A stretch of DNA of 64,000 bases from Azorinus chamasolen (GCA_963576725.1 OY755242.1:64918324-64982323); one strand, 5' to 3'; positions 25,807 to 38,819 are shown, counted from the stretch's first letter. Made by a program: numbers and translations. Notes: generated by a model from the sequence alone, not told the origin.

Positions 25807-26020
25807 TTAACCCATTTTCCTAATATGTACGCCTTTTGACACATTCTTTCATATTGACACCTTTGTAAAATCACTTAAAATGGAGCAAATGCTCTATTTA
25901 TCACAATGGTATAAAATCTGCTCAGTTCTATATTTTTCATTTTCTCTAGTAAGTGGACTTTTTCGGTAGATTTACTCACAGAAGTTGCTTCTAAAAATAG
26001 CCAATGAGGGAATGGGTTAA
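25807..26020. mobile_element. MITE I-C, core half-deleted
   Basis: TTAACCCATTTTCC at the left and GGGAATGGGTTAA at the right. Only one arm of the central palindrome (GCAAATGCTCTATTTATCAC) is retained. Confidence 0.8.
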
Positions 26021-26327
26021 GATACAATAGAAATGACATTCACAAGCGATTGCTGTACAACGTTACACCCTCAAGAAGAAGGTCGATCAATGACCATTTT
26101 AATTCGTACGACGCATTCAATATCCCACATCGCATAGTTATGCGTTCTTTATGATCCACACAATATTGCCGTCCTGTAAATAAATATAACATTTGCATAG
26201 ATATCATACGTGGCCTCATACATATGTCAAATGTGATTGTCGTCTAGACGCAATAGTTTTATTTAAACCAGTCTGAAGTCTTACAGTTAGATATGACATG
26301 CTTTGGTAGACACAGAATGCAGTCAAT

Positions 26328-26460
26328 TTAACCCTTACAACGCTGAATGTTCAAAAAAACTATTCCAAAACTCAAACAGGTCAGGCTTACGGTGAATATT
26401 AAGGATTTGTTTAAAGAAAATTGTAACATGACAAACAGTGCAGACGCCCTGTTTGCAAAT
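26328..26460. mobile_element. MITE I-G, left half
   Basis: Begins TTAACCCTTACAACGCTGA and runs through CAAACAGGTCAGGCTTAC to CAAACAGTGCAGACGCCCTG, where it stops at the centre. The full family member is 38820-39034 in reverse. Confidence 0.7.
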
Positions 26461-26918
26461 TATATAAGTTACTCATGTTAAGGTTAAATAATCCCTGGAC
26501 AACACGTGGTGGATCTGAATGAGTTTGATCACATACTGCCCACATTACAGATGGTTGCCAATGATGTACAACGCCTAGCGTTCCCATACATACTACATGC
26601 CATATCACAGCCGAAAGTGTTCAGCGTGTGATTAAAATTTAAATGTGCATCCAACATTAATATTCTAATCATTAATGTCGCTGTTTTCAAACTCCTATTA
26701 GAACGTTTAACAAACATAGATTTGGATTCAAAGTATCTTGAATTGCTTGATCATGGTCTACATTGTTTGCTATTATTTCAGTTTAATTTAAAGTAAAAAG
26801 AATGGTGCAACAAGGACATACTTTTCAAACACATGGAGAGGGGATATTTATTTGGCACCCGACTGCTTATGACACTTAGGGTATTGAGTGTATCATTATA
26901 ATATAATATAATATAGAG
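26461..26918. other. No feature recognised
   Basis: A short TATAATATAA run precedes the minisatellite. No supportable gene. Confidence 0.4.
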
Positions 26919-27088
26919 GTCGAATGAATATTATTAACGAGAAGTCGAGTGAGCAATTTCAACGAGAGTTTGAAGGGACATTATCAACGAGAGGTCGAAG
27001 GCACATTATCACCGAGAGGTCGAGGGGACATTATTAACGAGAAGTCGAGGGGACATTATTAACGAGAAGTTGAAGGAACATTATTAAC
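26919..27088. repeat. 25-bp minisatellite, left part
   Basis: About seven units of GTCGAAGGGACATTATTAAC plus GAGAG, with variants. The array is interrupted at 27088 by a hAT-like element and resumes at 28166. Confidence 0.9.
27081..27088. repeat. 8-bp target site duplication (left)
   Basis: TTATTAAC, repeated exactly at 28166-28173 on the other side of the inserted element. Confidence 0.75.
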
Positions 27089-28165
27089 CACAGGGGTAAG
27101 ACACGTTTGAGTCAGTATATGTATATATAGAAAGAAGGGATCCGACTTCAAAAGATCCAAATTACCCACTCCTCTACTTTAAACCCTTCGTTCTGCGAGA
27201 AATGCACAGATTTCGATCAGATAAAAAGCTATTCCGTAAGCAAAGACAACATTATTTTATTCGAATATGCAAAGATTTTCACGGTCAAATTTGGAAAAAA
27301 CTTAACACGGCATCAGAAACATGAGCAAAATGGCCAAAATAAGTTAGTCGGACACGACCGCATCCCCGAGTGCGAACCGCTGACAGCCTTGAAACGATTA
27401 CTTATACGTCAAACACGATAACATTTGGCGTTCATATCAGCATTATATTCAATAAAAAGAACTTTCTTACTGCGATCTTACATGAAAATGAGGTTTATTG
27501 ACCTTTCTGTGTGTTTACACGTTCCTCTCATGTCAGCAACTTTTACTTTCATTTTCAAGTCGCCGAAGTCATGTCACGTGACTTCTTGTTATGCACGTTT
27601 TGATTGGCCGTTGACGAAAGCGAACTATTCAAACTTGTTCGTGATCCATCGGAAAACCATCGCCATTTTCCGCCCGTCCAATGAAATAACGCAGCTGTTG
27701 TATAGTAACGTGACCAAAGTTTGACTTCTTGAAAACGATGTCAGCTGCAAACGTTGCAAATCGCAAGAAGGACGATAAAACCACGTTGTCGTGTAAGATC
27801 GCTGTAGGAAAGTTTTTTCATTGAATATATTGCTGATATGAACGCCATATTTTACTGTGTTTGACGTATAAGCAATCGTTTCAAGGCTGTCAGCGGTTCG
27901 CACTCGGGGACGCGGTCGTGTCCGACTAACTTATTTTGGCCATTGTTCTCATGTTTCTGGTGCCGTGTTAAATTTATCCTTTATTTGCATATTCGAATAA
28001 GATAATGTCTTTGTTTACGAAATAGCTTTTTATCTGATCGAAATCGGTGCATTTCTTGCAATGCGAAGGGTTTGAAGTAGAGGAGTAGGTAATTTGGATC
28101 GTTTGAAGTCGGACCCCTTCTTTCTATCTATACATATGCTGACTCAAACGTGTCTTACCCCTGTG
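27089..28165. mobile_element. hAT-like non-autonomous element with long inverted repeats
   Basis: 1077 bp starting CACAGGGGTAAGACACG and ending with its complement. Terminal inverted repeats of about 380-390 bp (27089-27480 against 27790-28165) at roughly 90% identity by eye. The spacer of about 300 bp holds only short frames without a recognised domain. An 8-bp target duplication and a CAGGGG-containing tip fit the hAT superfamily. Frames at 27.4-27.9 kb lie in arms and spacer and are not supported as genes. Confidence 0.85.
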
Positions 28166-28272
28166 TTATTAACGAGAGGTCGAAGGGATATTATTAACGA
28201 GAGAGGTCGAATGGACATTATTAGCGAGAGGTTGAAGGGACATTATTAACGACAGGTCGAACGGACATTACC
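28166..28272. repeat. 25-bp minisatellite, right part
   Basis: Four more units of the array starting with the duplicated TTATTAAC; one unit has a 2-bp GA expansion. Confidence 0.9.
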
Positions 28273-28373
28273 CCTTATCGTGCTGAAAAATATGTCTGCC
28301 AAAACTCTGATCTATTGTATGCTGTACTTATATACGACTCGTACATGCGATTGAGAAACTGTTGACCGAATGT

Positions 28374-28441
28374 CAAACAGCGTGGATCTTGATGAGACGC
28401 CGAGTTACTCGGCGTCTCATCTGGATCCAAGCTGTTTGCAA
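28374..28441. mobile_element. MITE I-A core without arms
   Basis: Near-perfect palindrome: TGATGAGACGCCGAG and CTCGGCGTCTCATC flanked by TCAAACAGCGTGGATC and GATCCAAGCTGTTTGCA. TTAA tips not found nearby. Confidence 0.65.
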
Positions 28442-28615
28442 ATGCAACTGAGGTTGTGCTTAGCATGATAATGATAGTTTTACCACTGACCGTTCCAGGG
28501 CAGGTCTCTCTTTGGTATCATTACCTTTATGTTTGTCTTGTGCCTTTGTGTATTTGTACTTGTACGTTTGTGAGTGTTTGAAATTTTCAAATTGCGCGCG
28601 CGTGCAAGCGTGTGT

Positions 28616-28945
<330 letters not shown>

Positions 28946-29079
28946 CTTATTTTCTATCGGTGTTTTGGTAATTAATGTGTATTGTATGTGACTTTATCTA
29001 TATTTTCATTAATTTTAAATCGTATCCGAACATTGCAGAGGTTATAAGGATACATGTAACTCGTGTATATTCGACCCAT

Positions 29080-29324
29080 TTAACCATTTCACCGCCAATG
29101 TCTCAAAACAAACCACGACAAATAATGCAGTCCTAGATCAGACGCCGCCTTTTCAGGGCAGCGTCTGATCAGGAACTTCACTTTTTATCTCAAACTCTAT
29201 TTCTATATATGTGATTTATTCCTTTGAATGTTGCATTTATCTATCTCATGTCCTTATTTTACCGAATGATTTGAAAAACAATGTTTGCAGACGATAATTA
29301 GAAATTTGGCGCCGAAAGGGTTAA
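29080..29324. mobile_element. MITE I-E (piggyBac-like, TTAA)
   Basis: TTAACCATTTCACCGCCAA at the left, TTGGCGCCGAAAGGGTTAA at the right. The centre pairs GATCAGACGCCGCC with a GGCAGCGTCTGATC arm. Sister copy 30745-30994. Confidence 0.8.
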
Positions 29325-29377
29325 GTCAACTACATGGATATGTTGAATGTGTATCATATTAGACGTCCTTTCCTTGT

Positions 29378-29568
29378 TTAACCTTTTATCTGATGAATAT
29401 TCATTTACAAGTAATGGCATCATGACTATTTGCGTTTGGATTATACTCGTATAATGACATTATCCAATTGAGCAGACTATGACCTGACGGTTCCCTGGGG
29501 ACCGTCTGAGTTTTGGTCGACTCTGTTTGCAATTACATCAAAGGGTGGCTCTCCCAGGTGAAGGGTTA
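29378..29568. mobile_element. MITE I-B, diverged
   Basis: Tips TTAACCTTTTATCTG and GTGAAGGGTTA. Core GAGCAGACTATGACCTGACG, then TCCCTGGGGACCGTC, then GACTCTGTTTGCAA. Confidence 0.7.
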
Positions 29569-29587
29569 CAGTTATCAACATATCGGA

Positions 29588-29911
29588 TACAGTTGAACTT
29601 CGATTGCTCGAACTTCAAGGGACTATATAAATTAGTTCGAGATAACAGAAGTTCGAGTTATCCGATTTGTAATCTGGACAATTTCTCAAGTTCATAGCTT
29701 AATGCAGGTCTACAGTAATGCTGAAAGCTCCTACAGGAGCTTTCATCATTACTGTAGACCTGCATTAAGCTGTGAAATGTGTTTCTAGATATGCGTAGTG
29801 ATATATTTTAGAGCAATTCTGTATTGTAAGATTTTGGAAGGACCGAACTTTTAGTTCGAGTTATCCGGAGGTCGAGGTATCCGAGTTCCGAGATATCGAA
29901 GTTCAATTGTA
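29588..29911. mobile_element. MITE II-B (pogo/Tigger-like)
   Basis: Tips CAGTTGAACTTCGATTGCTC and complement CAATTGAACTTCGATATCTC, flanked by TA. The core is a long near-perfect palindrome: AGCTTAATGCAGGTCTACAG and its inverse around AAAGCTCCTACAGGAGCTTT. The core words match II-A despite different tips. Confidence 0.85.
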
Positions 29912-30378
29912 CCTATCATAGCTGGAGCAGTTCCGACTTTCGATTGAATTTGTCTTACACTGAAGCTATGGGCACACAAGCAACGATCTGTGTTCAACTA
30001 GATAAATATTTGCAGACTGTTTGATTACAGCGATCATTGCTGTTGCTCTACCAGTCAACAATGAGTAACAGGTCTGGTTATAGCCTCTCAGATATTATTT
30101 GATTTCCAGAATAAATACGGTTTACGGAAATTAATTTGAATATTTGCCAACTAACAGAAAATATAGAGATTCAGTTTAGATACCGTCTCCTAAACTAATC
30201 TTTAGACAGATACAAGGAAACGAGAAAGTCGCTGCTGTTTAAAATAAAATAAATGCATGTAGGATTTTCTTACACGAAAATTCATCGATTTTTGACTTCA
30301 AATTCGAATTACTTTGAAAGTAACACACCGTGAATCAGTAACGCTGGCGTCATGCCCTTCAATATGGTAGTTGGCCAT
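29912..30378. other. No feature recognised
   Basis: No supportable gene or repeat. Confidence 0.4.
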
Positions 30379-30557
30379 ACCGTAAACCCCCTATAAATCG
30401 GACTTTCAATTTAGTATAAATATCGTTCTTTGAGACAGCTTAATGCTGGGTGAAAGTCGTACAGAAAGCTCCTCTAGGAGCTTTATGCATCACATTGACC
30501 TACCTCAAAGTATGTAAATGCCTCAATTAGATTTCCGGTTTAGAGGGGTTTCACTGT
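30379..30557. mobile_element. MITE II-A, core partly deleted
   Basis: Tips CGTAAACCCCCTATAAATC and complement CAGTGAAACCCCTCTAAACC. The centre keeps GAAAGCTCCTCTAGGAGCTT but the outer right core arm is shortened. Confidence 0.75.
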
Positions 30558-30744
30558 ACATATACATTATCCTAAAGTATGTTTGAAAAACAAGGCAAAA
30601 TTTTTATCGAAGTGAAATGCAATGATCGTTATACTTTCTTTAAGAAATAAGACTCGCATTTGCCCACCATATCTTGGATGTAAACACGTCTTAATTTTTA
30701 CTATTTCCATTTAACAATTAAAAGGTTTCTGAAAGTTGAACTGT

Positions 30745-30994
30745 TTAACTCTTCCGGCGCCAATGTCGCATGTTGGCACCATCGAAAACAGCGCAGTTCA
30801 AGGTCAGATGCCGCCTTGAAAAGGCGGCATCTGACCTTGGACTTCACTGTTTTCTGTATTATTTTAGCCCAAGCATACAGGTTTTTAAAAACAAATGCTT
30901 TACTAATATATCTTTATTATTTAGTTTAGGATTATATTTAATATGAAATTATTACTGCAGACGACACTTTTGAATTTGGCGCCAAAAGAGTTAA
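30745..30994. mobile_element. MITE I-E (piggyBac-like, TTAA)
   Basis: TTAACTCTTCCGGCGCCAA and TTGGCGCCAAAAGAGTTAA tips. The centre is a near-perfect palindrome: CAAGGTCAGATGCCGCCTT with its complement. Confidence 0.85.
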
Positions 30995-31129
30995 AAAAAA
31001 TGCTGGTAATGGGTGACATACAGATTGTTGCTGCACATAATGTGTTTATCATGAAGACGATTGTAGAAAAGAACGGTGGTAGTATTATCCTAATATTTCA
31101 TCGCAACTAGGGATCCTTACGGGGTTGTT

Positions 31130-31206
31130 TTATTATCTTTACTTTTATTTTTATTACTATTACTACCACTACTACTAACTACTACTTCTATTACTACTAC
31201 TACTCA

Positions 31207-31241
<35 letters not shown>

Positions 31242-31830
31242 TTACTACTACTACTACAACAACAACTACTACTACTACTACTAGAACAACAACAACAACT
31301 ACTACTACAACAACAACAACTACTACTTCTACTACGACTATTTCTACTACACGTACTACTACGACTATTACTACTACGACTACTACTATACTACTACTAC
31401 TACTGCCTACTACTAGAACTATCGTCACTTTTATTACTACTACTGTTACCACTACTACTACTGCTAATACTACTTCTACTACTAGCTACTACTTCTACTA
31501 GAACAACTTCTACCTACCGCGACGTTTTCTTCTTCTTCTTCGTATACTACTACTACTACACTACTACTACTACTTCGACTACTACTACTACTACGACGAC
31601 GACTACTACTACGACTACTACTACTATTTCTAGGACTACTGCTACTATAAGTAGTACCACTACTTATTACTATTACAGTCACCATTACTGTTACGACGAA
31701 TAATAACATTGCAACTGCATCTACCTCTACTGCCACCACTATTACTTCTGGTAATACTATTATTATTGCTACGTCTAGCACTACTGATACTCATGCTACT
31801 ACAAGCATTACTACTACGTCTACTGGAAGC
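31130..31830. repeat. TAC-type trinucleotide tract
   Basis: About 700 bp of imperfect TAC/ACT repeats with interspersed AAC and TTC variants. Poly-valine and serine/arginine-rich frames on the minus strand are artefacts of the triplet repeat. Confidence 0.95.
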
Positions 31831-32884
31831 TCTTATCAAAGAGTACAGTGGCACTTTAGATACCATCATGGGGTAATAGCTAGGACTGATGTACTCGTAA
31901 TTGCCCGGATTATGTGAATGGATGGTTATTGGACCCTTGTGTATCATCATATTGCACAGATAGGTCAGAGAACCAGACATCCTAGATAATCCCTCTGTTG
32001 TGTTTGCATTGCACTTTCCTCATCTTCTCCAAGGTCATGCCTAGCCATTATTAAATGGTTTAATTATGACGCGATACGCTGGTGGTATTTCTGTGGGAAA
32101 ATGTAATGAGACGATGAGAGAACGGTGATGATAGCTTGCACTTCCTATGTAGTCTTAAACACAACCCGAAAACAAATATGTAATTATAAATACTAAAGCA
32201 ATAGTTGAAACAATAATATGTCTTTAAGTATAATTACTATTAAATTGGATACATTCTTCGTCTCCAACATAACAACATAATTGTCCGTACTTTTGTCAAT
32301 CGACCATATCCTACTCTGCCACAACTTGACATTCAATTATCTGAGAACAATATGAGAATGATCTGCATTGACAAGTACGAAATGTTATTCCTTCATGTCA
32401 ATCTTAACGCGAAATGTGTTGCAATTACGTCTTACAGAAAACCTTTTTGAAACTGTCTACATCAGTCGTAACTCTATGGATATAAATACCAAGGGACAAT
32501 AACAAGAAATATATTTTAAATAAACAAAATCCGAAAACGATGTGTCTTATTGAATTGTTGGCAAAATGACATTAGACGGTATGTACGGATAAGTTTTTCT
32601 CGCCTTTGCTCCGGGATCCATATAGAAATGTTTAAACAATTTAGTGAGTTTAAACAATACATGCGTTGCTTATAATTCATGGATGTGGTTCCAATTATAT
32701 AACCGTGATCTGCTTAATAGGTTTGACAGACTTGTCCAACTGGTCTATCCATCTGTAATGGAATTTGGACGAATGCGACCTGTGTAGTGTAGTATATGTT
32801 GTGTCATCTGTCTGCGTACTTTGATTCCATTCTGTACTTATCGTGCATATATGCACATTCACATAATAACATTATATGGTTTGT
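31831..32884. other. No feature recognised
   Basis: About 1 kb without a supportable gene or repeat. Confidence 0.4.
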
Positions 32885-33152
32885 CGTGTGGGAACAATCC
32901 CTAATCAATATCCCACCGTCTGTGCAGTGAGAACATCCTCAATACAATATATCACCGTCTGTAGAACGGTCCCAATTAATACCCTACCATCTGTCGCGGC
33001 GGAACGGCCCAAAATAAGAAACGGCCAGTCGCAGGGACGTAGCCCAAAAAACGAAATCCCACTGTCTTCCGCAAGGAACGGCCTAGAAATGTCAGGAGAG
33101 AACGATCCCGAATTAAGATCCAACCGCCAGTCGCAGCAAACAGTCCTAAAAC
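32885..33152. repeat. Degenerate minisatellite, unit about 35-41 bp
   Basis: Seven or so units sharing AACGGTCCCAAATTA, then CCCACCGTCTGTCGCAG-type text. Copies differ in length (24-41 bp) and sequence. Frames of 72-106 codons over it are periodic and not credible genes. Confidence 0.65.
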
Positions 33153-33229
33153 AAGAGTATATGCATTATTGTATAATCAGACCATGTATAATGTGACATA
33201 CTCGTATGTGCAGTCGAACGAGTCATATA

Positions 33230-33590
33230 CAGTGCTCCCTCCCTACAACGACCCTCTCAATAACGATTCCCTCCTTACAACAACGCATGTCACTGTTTCC
33301 GAAACAACAAGGCTCCAGAAACAACTTTTTCCATCGTATTTTCTTTATGCCTCCATCAAACCCTATGTTGTGACCACTCTTTAGAATCGTCACTTTGTGA
33401 CGATTCTAAAGAGTGGTCACAACATAGGGTTTGATTGAGGCATAATGGTTTTAGTTCTCGAAATACACATTATCTGGTGATCTGCAAACAAGCTAATTAT
33501 GTTTGATTTTCCCTCCCTATAACAACTCCCTCTGAACAACACATACAACCTTCGTATCCCAAAGGGTGTCGTTGTAGAGAGGGAGCACTG
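33230..33590. mobile_element. MITE II-C
   Basis: TA-flanked; tips CAGTGCTCCCTCCCTACAAC and its near-complement. Central palindrome with TGACCACTCTTTAGAATCG and complement. Very similar to 9827-10193. Confidence 0.85.
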
Positions 33591-35528
33591 TAGTCACTGA
33601 GCTGAATATATGTGTGTGTGTGTGTGTGTTTGTAGGGGGTAATGTTACAACGACAGTGGTTCAGTTACATGGAGACGGTATATCTAACTTTGACAAATAA
33701 ACTGATGGCACATTATAAAAACCTTAAGTTAAAATCATGGTTATACTTAAAAGACATCATGGTCTGTGTAGACGTTTATATAAAGTAATACTTATTATAT
33801 GTCAAGGCATATTAATGTTTATACTTATTTCTACTTAAAGTGCTTGGATTATTGTTATATTCATCCAGTTAAGTGTTCACTCATAATTTGCCTACATATA
33901 AAATTTAACACTTAGTCTAATAATATGCTAAACACCAGCCCATTGCGTTTGTATACCAGCATATATCTAGTAGTCAGCGATGGTGCGCTTATGAACGACC
34001 TTTACTGTTTCAAGAAATTGTAGAAAGATATTCCCTCGTATTTGGGATAATTAGTTTCGTATATCAGCAATTGCAATGTATATTGTTTTAGTGGTTTGTT
34101 AGTGAATACAAAGTGATAGCTAATTGCCAAAAAATGCTACGAAGTAATAATTGTATTTTTGTACAGCATTGCAATCTGAAATGTCAGTCTTTGTTAAATG
34201 ACTTCATACATAAAGAGTGCCGATATTACGTATCATCAAAAGGTACACTTTAGTCAGAAGTTCAATTTCTCCAGCTACTGTACTGACATTAATGCCGTTA
34301 TAGAGTTGAACTATTACGCAATGATTGTTCTACCCCATTAATTGTTTATCATTGATGAAATACTTCGTGCACGAACTGTAATTCACTCCTATCTGAATAA
34401 TACAATAACCGCTCGGTTGTTTCACGTTGAAGAAATCAATCGAATGTTTTACAGTGAATTGATAATACACTTGGTCCTGCAAATCATATAGTAAATCTAA
34501 ACCAAAGACATAGGATGGTATGTGAGGCCGTGCACAAAAATATAGTTATTGTAGACGGCTCTAGGCTGGTCCCCTGTATACGAACAAGCTAACGATAACG
34601 TCAAATATATATGTCTTGTCAAAACCAATGCCCATTGTCATGCAGACATTTTCAACATTGACGATGAATGAAGTGTCCAGCACGGCATTTCATCTACATC
34701 TATACCGTTCTCCGTGGGTGTGTAAAAATTAGTCACTACATTACATAATATAAGACTGCTTAATCAAATTAATCGGACAACACATACATGAAACGGCAAA
34801 TATTGCATATATGTGCCGTATGAATATCAGGATAAGAGTCATATTACCGTAAATATCTAATTATGTTATTAGATGGCTTTCTGTACTATGCGTATTTAAC
34901 TAAAAGACGAATAAAACGTTTTCGAAGTACACTTGACGCACACCACCCTATTTAGTGTGGCAATGCCATAGGCCTAGTCAAACTGATAATATAATGTTAG
35001 TAAGGCGCTCTTATCTAACATTGCATGTGTACGTAAGTATGTGTTAGTATGTGGGTGGGCCTTACTGTATTTAATCTTTTAATATTAATATGGTCTAAGT
35101 AGTACTATTTCCTTTTGGATTTTCCAAAACCCGGTCATGCGTCATTAATCTATCTTAACATTTAACATGTAGTAATTTACAAAAATACAACATCGCCGAA
35201 GCAGGGGTTTGGTGCTTTCTTAAACAGTATTACAGTCTGTCGTTACTTCAGAAAGTTTTCCCACACAAACATTATTTCGTTAAGTAAGGACTGCTAGTTT
35301 GTTTCCTTAACAAAGGTTTACTGTCACCAACATTTGAATGTCGACCAAAATCCAGATGGAGGATTTGATGCAGCAGCTCGTCATAAAAACGCCATGATTC
35401 GTTAACCGTTGTCACACTTTGAAAAAGATGATGATAACACAAACATATCAAATCCAAATATAACTCTACTTCTCATCGAAATCTAAGTAATTTTGTACCT
35501 TGAAAATGACATGGAAGAAGGATGCTTC
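33591..35528. other. No feature recognised; short GT run
   Basis: A GT run lies at about 33611-33629. The remainder, nearly 1.9 kb, holds no supportable gene; a 61-codon minus frame near 35.3 kb has no known motif. Confidence 0.4.
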
Positions 35529-35691
35529 TTAATCATTTCCTTCATATAAGCATTTACAAACAAAATAGACCGATACCAGACAACCCCTATAGGAGCCGTC
35601 TTATAAGGATGCACTTTGTTTGCTAATGAAATAATATAGATCCGATTCCACGGTAATTAATCGTATGTCATTATAAATGTTTAGGAAATGA
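35529..35691. mobile_element. MITE I-B, diverged
   Basis: Arm TAATCATTTCCTTCATATAA, core CCCCTATAGGAGCCGTCT, then GCACTTTGTTTGC. Right tip decayed (AGGAAATGA). Confidence 0.65.
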
Positions 35692-36099
35692 AATTTCATG
35701 GTGCTCATGTCATTATTCCTTACACAAAAATGCAAAATTTAGAAGTTTAAAATACGTAAAATCATTTTCGATCGACGACAATTTACTAAGCATGCTATGC
35801 TTAGCATACCGTTGGATCCATCGATACTGTGTCATGACTGTTATATGCCGTACCAACCATCTGCCAACAGGAAAAGGTCAACAAGCCCAAGTTCGTAAAC
35901 GCTAAGATAATTAAATTATTTCTATTTGTATCTGGAAGCGAACATGTGTTGACGCTATGTTAGTTATTGCCATCAAACGAGGTTTGGACAGGTGTACTCC
36001 ATTGCTGCAAAACTTAAGTCACACAAGTGGACATTTGATTTGACTATTGGTATAACATCACTATAATAAATATGCATGAACGCAATGCATACTTTCATT
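35692..36099. other. No feature recognised
   Basis: One short palindrome (AGCATGCTATGCTTAGCATA region near 35790). No gene. Confidence 0.4.
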
Positions 36100-36349
36100 T
36101 TAACCCTTCGCTTGCTATTCACGTCAATATACCTACCTGTAAATAGTGAAGACCCAGATGAGACAGCCCCTGCAGGAGCTGTCCCATCAGGGTCTGCACT
36201 ATTTACAAATTGATTGTGCAACCAGTGCACTCCTCAGCAGTGATTGCACAGAGAAATAAGTGTACACAGTGAAGATATATGTAATTGTACCACAGGGCAT
36301 GGGTAAAGAAGAAGAAATGTATTTTAAAATTCAGCATGAGAAGGGTTAA
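36100..36349. mobile_element. MITE I-F (piggyBac-like, TTAA)
   Basis: TTAACCCTTCGCTTGC left tip and GAGAAGGGTTAA right tip. The centre GACAGCCCCTGCAGGAGCTG carries two mismatches against the perfect palindrome of its sisters. Confidence 0.85.
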
Positions 36350-38005
36350 ATATATATATGAAAGGTGACTCAAATAAGTTTGTTATTCACCCTTTGTTCG
36401 TTCCCGGGGTCTTTTTCGTATAAGTATGACGGAAAATATCTAAGTCTTAGGTAAAAGTCCGAAACTACCGTCTACTTGAATTGGTATATACAAAACCGTA
36501 ACGCTAACAAATCAACACTAACGGATACTGAAGTCTCGTTTTGTAGCTCAAGATAATAATGAAATACAGTTTAAACTGTCCAGACCAAAAGGTGCGAAAA
36601 ATGCCAGAAGATTAATTGAATCGTTAAAAGAGACACAAACTGGTTCATACAGAAAATTCATTTCACTAGAGTGTTTAAAGTAATTCCTGTCGTTGTTAAA
36701 TTGAAGCACGGCGTTCTTAATCTTCTAAACAATCACTTCGACAGATTAAAACTATCTGCACCCAGACTTTAACTCATTTACAACTGAACGCCAATGCATT
36801 TGATACGGAAACAATTAGTGCAATTTCTAGGGAAGACGTGTATTGATTGGGCAAATTTGCATAAGCAGGCAAAACTACAAAGTCATAAATATGATATTCC
36901 CCTCATGCTAAAGAGATACAGCCATGCATGCGCGGACATAAATTTTAGTCACATCAAAGGAACAGTGAACATTTCAACTTTTGTTGTTCATATAGATATG
37001 ACATATTTGTGACAAAGTAGGTCCACCATAAAATAACATTGTTCAAAGACACTCCACCATAACTGATTACAACCGTTTCCCGACCGTTTTCTATGCTTGT
37101 ATTAGATTTACAGAATATATATTTACCTAAAACGTCACTGAAAAGCGCCAATGTTTATTGCAAAGTACAACTCCAATATCGATAAATCATTAATCATGAT
37201 CATAACTTAGATTTCCGATGGCCCAAACGACATAAAGCCATGTTATAAATAAACGCACAATCAAAGACTTTACCGTCCTTAAATATAAATACCATCGCTT
37301 ATTTAAAGGTAGTTTGAAAAAAGACTACTTTATGAAATATTTACAAAAACTGCAGCATTCAAATGTTTAATGCTGATAGTATATAGCATATTACGTTATA
37401 CATCAATTAAGTTGTATTTATGCTTTTCATTGCCTCTTTTGACATACGGTGATAACCATTAGTTTGAAGTCACTGTGCCCTTGGCCGGAGGTAGATTGAG
37501 TATCTCACATTTACTTTGATGTGGTTTTTTTTCAATTTCTGTCGGCTTTCCTCGGTGTCTTATACAAGGTGTTACATACACATCCGAATTCACCATCTAT
37601 TTATACGGAATTCTGGTCTACATGGTTAGTGTTTGATTCATTGACAGTCACACACCAGGTGGTATATTGTCTTCAATGAAACTTAAAGTCGTACTAGGCC
37701 AGAAAGTAAATTGTTCGAAAAAACGAATATACACGGTCTCAATATAATTACAAGTGAATCTTACACACTTCCTTGTTTCTGTTTTCATGGTCTTTTATGC
37801 TTTAGTTTATTTGAATATTATTGATCTTGACAGCGTTATTCATGCTTTTGAATTTTCCGGGGAAGGACTTTTACTATACATGTGTGACGGTGGGGTACGC
37901 GTGAAATTGAGCACTCACAAATCTGGTTTAAGTATCATGTAGCCTGTTTTGGCTAATGATCGTTCCAGAGCGTTACCCCTGCTTTCACCAACTGGTCTAC
38001 TTATG
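36350..38005. other. No feature recognised
   Basis: About 1.65 kb. A plus-strand frame of 62 codons near 37.75-37.94 kb starts with a hydrophobic stretch, but nothing else supports it as a gene. Confidence 0.4.
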
Positions 38006-38065
38006 ACAGTAGTAAGGTTAGTTCAATCCTTATGACAGTAGTGAAGCTAGTTCAATCCTTATGAA
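38006..38065. repeat. Two-copy 29-bp tandem duplication
   Basis: TTATGACAGTAGTAAGG then AGTTCAATCC is repeated once with two substitutions, followed by the start of a third copy. Confidence 0.8.
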
Positions 38066-38331
38066 AGGCGTATGTATGGTGTTTTTTCTACTGTAACTGT
38101 ATTATGTCATTTTATGCGTTTTACCACGTTTTGTCTTGTGTGTTATTTCATGCTTGATGATGTTGTGGTGCCGTGCCCTTTTGTATGTGGTGCTTTCAAG
38201 ACTTTATTTGTTTTTCCGACAAAATGCTAAACATGTAGTGAAGTTTTAATTACGTGTTATTTCTTGAAAAAGGCTATGGCGGAAAAAGACTATGGCCGAA
38301 TTATTTGTGTATAATGTATTCGTACATTGTT

Positions 38332-38387
38332 GCCAAAGGCTCAAATCAGACCAATCAAAAACGTGAGAACGAACTCAGACTCAACTA
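38332..38387. repeat. Half of the hairpin element found at 50801
   Basis: GCCAAAGGCTCAAAT, ACCAATCAAAAACGTGAG and GAACTCAGACTCAACT match 50863-50918 with a few differences. Only the right arm is present. Confidence 0.65.
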
Positions 38388-38819
38388 AAAAGTTTTATAA
38401 GCATGGACACTGTTCTGTTTACTGATGTTATCAAATAAGTACGATTCCGCCTTTTTGCCAAGACCAAGCTGTTTTGTTCATATAGGATTATATCAAAACA
38501 GCTGATATATCTTCATCGAGTCGCCATTTCATGTAGATAGTATAGTATCCAAAATACTCCATGCTTTGCAGGGCAGTATCGACACGAAAGGATCGGGAGG
38601 CGCTTATGGCCATATTCCCATTGTTCCATATGACAAATAATATTTCTTTACGTTTGCTTTTACCATTCACCATTTTACCAATCGATTTACCCTTCTCTGG
38701 AGTTGCAACATGTGTCATTGATCACTCTCTAATTGTATGATACAGTATAAATATCTGCTAGACGTACATTGACACATTTTATATAATAAAGACGCATCTA
38801 TTTTAATAAATAAATAATG
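38388..38819. other. No feature recognised
   Basis: A minus-strand frame of 76 codons (38488-38718) shows no recognisable motif. Confidence 0.35.

Noticed and set aside
26919..28272. Regular 25-bp repeats as a CRISPR array
   Set aside because: Units are contiguous without spacers, degenerate, and the setting is eukaryotic.
31204..31781. Poly-valine and serine/arginine-rich frames on the minus strand
   Set aside because: Direct product of the TAC-type triplet tract.
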